DNA of 64,000 bases. Source: Lophius americanus (Eukaryota; Chordata; Actinopteri; Lophiiformes; Lophiidae). The DNA lies in contig JBBDHG010000153.1 of the NCBI GenBank assembly GCA_037951165.1, positions 122,501-186,500 on the forward strand, read 5' to 3'. This document shows positions 61,766 to 64,000 of the stretch, one piece after another (within the stretch, counting starts at the first letter, position 1; every line of letters starts with the position of its first letter). The notes under the pieces were generated by a model, which worked only from the letters and a program-made list of their open reading frames with translations, did no database searches and was not told the origin of the DNA. Position numbers and translations under genes: made by a program.

Positions 61766-62379
61766 TCTTCACCCTGACCTCGTTTGGAGATCATGGCCAG
61801 GATGATGCATGATGACTGCAAACTGTTTGACTTTCTGCTGAGCAGACAGACACACTCACTTCTGTTTCATGGAGAAAAGATGGGTTATGGTAACGGCGAA
61901 GGCACACCATACCCTCAATGGACTCCTCGGGGTAAACGGTCTTCTCCTAATCCACAGAACATATGTAGCATGGATGATAACACTTCCAGTATCCCCCAGC
62001 AGGTCCATCTGTTACTGGCCAAGACCAGCTCAGCAGTTCCTCTATCTCTGCAGGCGGCAATTCATTCGACATGTTGGCTGTTTGACATTATTTCCTTGAT
62101 CAGTCTTTATAAACTAGTGGTTCTGCGTAATAACTCTTGTTTTGCAGTTCAAGTCATGAGCTAATAACCTGATTACAGGCTGGAAGAGCTCCACGTTTGT
62201 CAGATAGGCTCTCATAATGTTTGTATAGTCTGATAATTGAGATGTCACAACTATAAATTAAAAAAAAACTACATATTAATGAATTTGACGTTGAGGTGGT
62301 CACGTCTTATTTATCCATCGTGGTTTTATCAGCAAAGAAAATGCTCGACTCTAACAGAAACAAAACTAGACCTATGCTG
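61766..62379. other. non-coding, nothing recognised
   Basis: A 126-codon ORF at 61784-62164 shows no domain and probably extends from the retroelement copy. Confidence 0.35.
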
Positions 62380-62932
62380 TCATCCCCATTATAACCCTGA
62401 ATAGTCCGATGAATGAACTCCCCAATGTAGAGTGACGTCAACAGAACTTTTTGGAACGAAATAGCTCCCCCTAGTGAGTACAATAGAGCACATTACAGTA
62501 AAATATGACAAACACAAGGTAGATCTCAAGTTGATTCATAGGCACCAAATTCGGACTAAATTGGAAAACGCTTGGGAAGTTATGTCCGAAAGAAACATAA
62601 CTTCTTTTTCGTAATTATAGCTAAACACAATGTGTAGAAGATACATCTCCTTGTATCGATTCAAAATTACCAGATTTAGACTATATCTAAGCAATGATAC
62701 ACAAATTATGGTCCTGAAAACATTTGTAGATAAAGCTCCCACTAGCGTCAGAAATATACAACCGATCCGGCCCAAAACCAATCCAGTCCTTCCTGGCACT
62801 CAGGTCTACAATTTGAAAATGTTGCACGAAAATATTTTAGTATTATCCCTTTAACACAAAGGATCGGCGACAAACGAGGAGGCGGTGAAAGCGATTATGA
62901 TTCCATCATATCCTGGACTTTTAAGGGAAATA
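62380..62932 (+). repeat. CCCCCTAGTG-family repeat, copy 14 (near full length)
   Basis: Contains TAGCTCCCCCTAGTGAGTAC, GTAAAATATGACAAACACAA, CAAGTTGATTCATAGGCACC, CTCCCACTAGCGTCAGAAAT, CCAGTCCTTCCTGGCACTCA and CCCTTTAACACAAAGGATCG. It ends CTGGACTTTTAAGGGAAATA with an AT-rich tail. An extra segment at about 62590-62700 repeats the ATCTCC...GATTCA...CAGATTTAGAC block. Confidence 0.75.
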
Positions 62933-64000
62933 ATGAATTAAATGATCAATCCTGCAAAAGAAAAGGTGCACAGTACAAGTAGGCACCAGAATAACGGGGG
63001 TATCAATGACTCTTCATTCTCCTAGCATTAAACAGATGCCTTACTGATCAGTATTCAGCTGAAAACCCTGGAGTCAGACATGTAAAATTGCATATTTGAC
63101 AGATGCAAATACAGGAATAACAGTAAAATATTTTTTTAATTTTGACTCTAGTCATAATTTCCCCAAAATAAGAAGATATTTAACGTCTTTCTTTCAGTTC
63201 ACTTGGGCATAGCAGACATAATGATTGAACTTCATTCATTAAAAGTTGGAAAAATGGGAAACATAATGTAATAATACAACCAAAAACAAAGAAGAAAACA
63301 ATGATAGGCTGGTTCTAATAACAAGTTGTCACATTTGTTATCACTAAGTGATCTGTTATTCATTCCCATGAGCCCAAACAGGTTATTTTAACCGTGAACA
63401 GATCCCACATCCTGCTGAAGACACTGTCTAGAATAACAAACGTGTAATACTTCATCACTGCAAACATTTCACTGAATGCAGCGGACTCTAAATTAATAAT
63501 GTTGGCTAAGAACTGCAGAGTCAAGCTATTCCCACTGATTTAAAAAAAAGATGAGTCTATAGATTTCCATGGCATATTCAGAGATTTATGTTTTTCAGCG
63601 GAGACTAATGGGACTGGGGCCGAGTCATCACACAGAGCCGGCAGACGAAGGCCTTTTTCTTTTCATTCTGCTAAGAATAATGACGAAGACCCCGAAATGC
63701 TTTTTTATGTTGTTTCATGTTTTCTTTTTCGATGCTTTTCTTAATAGACATATTTCGTAAAGCCTCTGAGGTTGCCCTGTAGTAGAACTATGATGTACAA
63801 ATAAACATGCCTATCCAACGTTAAAGCCCCATCCTTTTAATAAAAGCAACAAATTGTCTTTTCTTTGATACAAACCATGTCCATTGTGGAACAAAGTGTA
63901 TTTTTTATGCGGGAACAGTGCCGGACATATGTCAGCAGTGCTGAGCGGTACTCTAATTTATGATATCTCTATGTAACTTTAAATAAACCCACCAGGTTGA
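62933..64000. other. non-coding, nothing recognised
   Basis: AT-rich sequence to the window edge. No gene or repeat family was identified. Confidence 0.35.

Overview
This window looks like nuclear DNA from a teleost fish. It has one spliced vertebrate gene and a background of AT-rich non-coding DNA packed with eroded transposable elements of types familiar from fish: Tc1/mariner relatives, tRNA-derived SINEs, RTE-like and other non-LTR retrotransposon pieces, and hAT-like repeats. I saw no bacterial-style operons, CRISPR arrays or rRNA genes, and no convincing tRNA genes. The species cannot be named from this evidence.

The only gene I can support is lrfn2 (SALM1), on the minus strand. Its coding sequence lies in two exons, 23009-21634 and 15935-14951, separated by a 5.7 kb intron with canonical GT/AG ends. 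Together they encode 786 residues. The order is signal peptide, LRRNT, leucine-rich repeats, LRRCT, C2-type Ig domain, fibronectin type III domain, one transmembrane helix, and a cytoplasmic tail ending in the PDZ-binding sequence ESTV. An AG acceptor 21 bases upstream of the ATG shows that the 5' UTR is spliced. A two-codon upstream ORF ends one base before the start codon.

Layout: 1-14.9 kb is the 3' UTR and downstream flank. It holds fish repeats, including a MITE nested in a Tc1-like relic at 523-1050. From 14.95 to 23.03 kb is the coding part of lrfn2 with its repeat-rich intron. From 23.03 to 64 kb there is no other recognisable gene. This is most likely the first intron and upstream region of lrfn2, since its mammalian counterpart has a long first intron.

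The strongest signal the gene does not explain is a dispersed repeat family with at least 14 copies on both strands, about 5.5 kb in total. It is marked by the phrase CCCCCTAGTG. Long copies are about 550 bp, carry inverted-repeat-like subterminal segments (TATATCCCC...AAAAG against CTTTT...GGGGATATA), and have no ORF. One copy (20285-20704) carries a tRNA-like head with recognisable A and B boxes. The family could be a SINE with an unusual body or a non-autonomous DNA transposon, and I cannot name it. Other repeats of note are a 31-bp minisatellite (39.63-40.09 kb), a 24-bp tandem array (43.96 kb), a 20-base C run (55.76 kb), and two long copies of a hAT-like repeat (9.5 and 53.5 kb).
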